Part shown: positions 5,579 through 6,776 of the stretch, one piece after another
How positions within the stretch are numbered: position 1 is the stretch's first letter
Layout: each line of letters starts with the position of its first letter
Source of the DNA: Aliterella sp. RAGGC_92
Lineage (GTDB): Bacteria; Cyanobacteriota; Cyanobacteriia; Cyanobacteriales; Chroococcidiopsidaceae
Direction: 5' to 3'
Assembly: GCA_030826005.1 (NCBI GenBank)
Contig: JAPJOW010000233.1
Coordinates: 1-6,776, forward strand
Length of the DNA: 6,776 nucleotides
The notes under the pieces: generated by a model
Database searches by the model: none
What the model was told of the DNA's origin: nothing
Seen by the model: only the letters and a program-made list of their open reading frames with translations
Translations under genes and position numbers: made by a program

Positions 5579-6646
5579 TTAAATGCGCGCGATCGCATTT
5601 TCTCCCGATTGCAGAACTTGTGCTGATTTTAGCTGCGCGATCGTGGCATTTCCCGTACAAAATAGCACGGTAGTCATTTCCGCCATTAACACCTCAACTA
5701 AGCTATCAAGCGCCGCTTCCGATTCTGCGGCTGCCTGTAAAAATGGTAACGCCATCCCCGCAATATCCGCTCCCAAAGCTAAAGCTTTAGCTGCATCTAA
5801 GCCATGACGCAATCCTCCAGAAGCAATGAGCGGCACGTTTGGCGCGGCGGCGCGAATACTTGTAATGCACTCGGCTGTTGGTAAACCCCAATCGGCAAAA
5901 GTCATACCCAAGCGCCTTTGCAAAGGAGTTTCGGCTCGTTCGCTTTCTACTTTTGCCCAAGATGTACCACCCGCTCCCGCTACATCAATCGCTTGTACTC
6001 CCGCGTTTATTAATTTGCGCGCCATAGCTGCGGAGATGCCGTTTCCTACTTCTTTAGCAATTACTGGTACAGGCAACTTATTACATAATATACCAATTTT
6101 GTCAAGTAATCCGCGAAAATTAGTATCTCCGGTGGTTTGAATGCACTCTTGCAGGGGGTTGAGGTGCAAAATCAAGGCATCAGCTTCGAGCAAATCGACG
6201 ACACGCAGACATTGATCTAAACCGTAGTTGTAGTTGAGTTGAACAGCGCCTAAGTTAGCAAATAAGAGAATATCGGGAGCGTGCGATCGCATGGCAAAAG
6301 TAGAAGCAACCTGGGGCTTTTCTACCGCTACTCTTTGAGAACCTACGCCCATAGCTATTTTATAGTGTTGGGCAACTCTAGCTAGACGCTGGTTAATAAT
6401 TCCTGCTTGTTCTGTACCGCCCGTCATCGAAGAAATTAATAAGGGCGCTGATAGCTGTTTGCTTAAAAATGTTGTAGTTAAATCGATTTCGCTGCGATCT
6501 AATTCGGGTAAACAGCAATGAGTAAACCGATAGCGTTCTAAACCATTAGTATTACTGTGAAACTGCACATCCTCCTCTAGACAGATTCGCAGGTGATCGG
6601 CTTTGCGGGTTTGGGTTTGGGCGGGAGAGCTTATAGGAAATTTCAC
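5579..6646 (-). CDS. fni: Type 2 isopentenyl-diphosphate delta-isomerase (FMN-dependent)
   Basis: A 355-residue protein of the usual length for the type 2 enzyme, which interconverts isopentenyl and dimethylallyl diphosphate using reduced FMN, with NAD(P)H and Mg2+ needed. It balances the two C5 units made by the MEP pathway for carotenoids, phytol and quinones in the cytoplasm. Family motifs appear in order on a TIM barrel: RKADHLRI (14-21), SSMTGGT (72-78), GVGSQR (100-105), ANLGAVQL (130-137), HLNPLQE (161-167, with Gln166 and Glu167 of the active site), VIAKEVGNGIS (195-205, flavin-binding Lys198), DVAGAGGTSWAKVE (221-234) and ASGGLRHGLDAAKALALGAD (275-294). The start is GTG at 6646: an in-frame TGA lies 12 bases upstream and the next ATG is residue 74. 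Those upstream bases show no clear Shine-Dalgarno. It is co-oriented with sppA 103 bases downstream. Confidence 0.97.
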   Translation of the reverse strand: MKFPISSPAQTQTRKADHLRICLEEDVQFHSNTNGLERYRFTHCCLPELDRSEIDLTTTFLSKQLSAPLLISSMTGGTEQAGIINQRLARVAQHYKIAMGVGSQRVAVEKPQVASTFAMRSHAPDILLFANLGAVQLNYNYGLDQCLRVVDLLEADALILHLNPLQECIQTTGDTNFRGLLDKIGILCNKLPVPVIAKEVGNGISAAMARKLINAGVQAIDVAGAGGTSWAKVESERAETPLQRRLGMTFADWGLPTAECITSIRAAAPNVPLIASGGLRHGLDAAKALALGADIAGMALPFLQAAAESEAALDSLVEVLMAEMTTVLFCTGNATIAQLKSAQVLQSGENAIARI

Positions 6647-6683
6647 AATCGGTTTAACTCAAAGCAGGACAATTAATATTCTC

Positions 6684-6776
6684 TCAGCCCTTGGCAAATT
6701 CCAGGCTTAGAAGTAAATTAGACGCATTTAGCGATTGTATTGTTTTCATAAAATGCTTATTTGCTACCAATAGAAC
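6684..6776 (-). CDS. Possible 3' tail of a gene entering from the right edge (uncertain)
   Basis: On the minus strand one frame is open from the window edge for 30 codons, ending at TGA 6686-6684, 37 bases before the fni start. It reads VLLVANKHFMKTIQSLNASN and continues LLLSLEFAKG. The other two minus frames hit stops within the first few codons. The stretch matches no family I know and is short enough to be open by chance. An internal ATG at 6749 would give a 21-residue leader-like peptide instead. If neither is real, the region is simply the fni upstream region. Confidence 0.15.
   Translation of the reverse strand, partial: VLLVANKHFMKTIQSLNASNLLLSLEFAKG

Larger units (their letters stand above)
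503..6290. repeat. HIP1 palindrome (GCGATCGC), 11 scattered copies
   Basis: Exact copies start at 503, 1191, 1319, 2493, 2521, 2610, 3066, 3427, 4447, 5589 and 6283. Well under one copy is expected by chance in a window of this size. HIP1 over-representation is a well-known signature of many cyanobacterial genomes and is the main compositional evidence for the taxonomic call. All but the copy at 1191 lie inside coding regions. Four of them, including three within 125 bases, fall in the 361-residue membrane protein gene. Confidence 0.9.

Noticed and set aside
5826..6140. 104-codon plus-strand ORF inside fni
   Set aside because: It lies opposite a region with a continuous run of isomerase motifs and is best explained as a shadow frame.
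6753..6773. Plus-strand ATG near the right edge as a new gene start
   Set aside because: It runs into TAG after six codons.

Overview
This window is almost certainly from a cyanobacterium. Eleven exact copies of the HIP1 octamer GCGATCGC lie in 6.8 kb, on both sides of gene borders. The readable genes also fit: a type 2 (FMN-dependent) isopentenyl diphosphate isomerase, a long-form SppA signal peptide peptidase, a cytochrome b6-like membrane protein and a corrinoid methyltransferase. Base composition is moderate and leans AT in the gaps. I cannot name the genus from the sequence. There is no transposase, integrase, CRISPR array, tRNA or rRNA, and no gene-free stretch longer than about 190 bases.

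Layout. Positions 1-407 (minus) hold the 5' half of a precorrin-2 C20-methyltransferase gene (cobI/cbiL), cut by the left edge and starting at GTG. It is divergent, across 56 bases, from an alpha/beta hydrolase with a complete Ser-Asp-His set (464-1159, plus). Two more plus-strand genes follow: a stand-alone cytochrome b6-like N-terminal-domain protein (1247-1885) and a 361-residue membrane protein I do not recognise (2013-3098). They meet a minus-strand block head-on at 3099-3285. Read from right to left, that block is fni (6646 to 5579, GTG start), sppA (5475 to 3640) and a small 79-residue exported or membrane-anchored protein (3525 to 3286). A possible tail of another minus-strand gene enters from the right edge.

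How the genes relate. This looks like ordinary chromosomal housekeeping rather than a dedicated system. CobI acts in cobalamin synthesis, Fni in isoprenoid supply (carotenoids, phytol, quinones) and SppA in membrane proteolysis; nothing links them mechanistically. fni and sppA are co-oriented with a 103-base gap and could be co-transcribed. That gap carries a perfect 8-bp inverted repeat beside the sppA ribosome binding site.

The most interesting items are the cytochrome b6-like protein, which keeps three of the four expected haem-ligand histidines, has glutamine at the fourth and lacks the haem-cn cysteine; the palindrome next to sppA; and the unassigned 361-residue and 79-residue proteins. 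I found no convincing novel multi-gene system.
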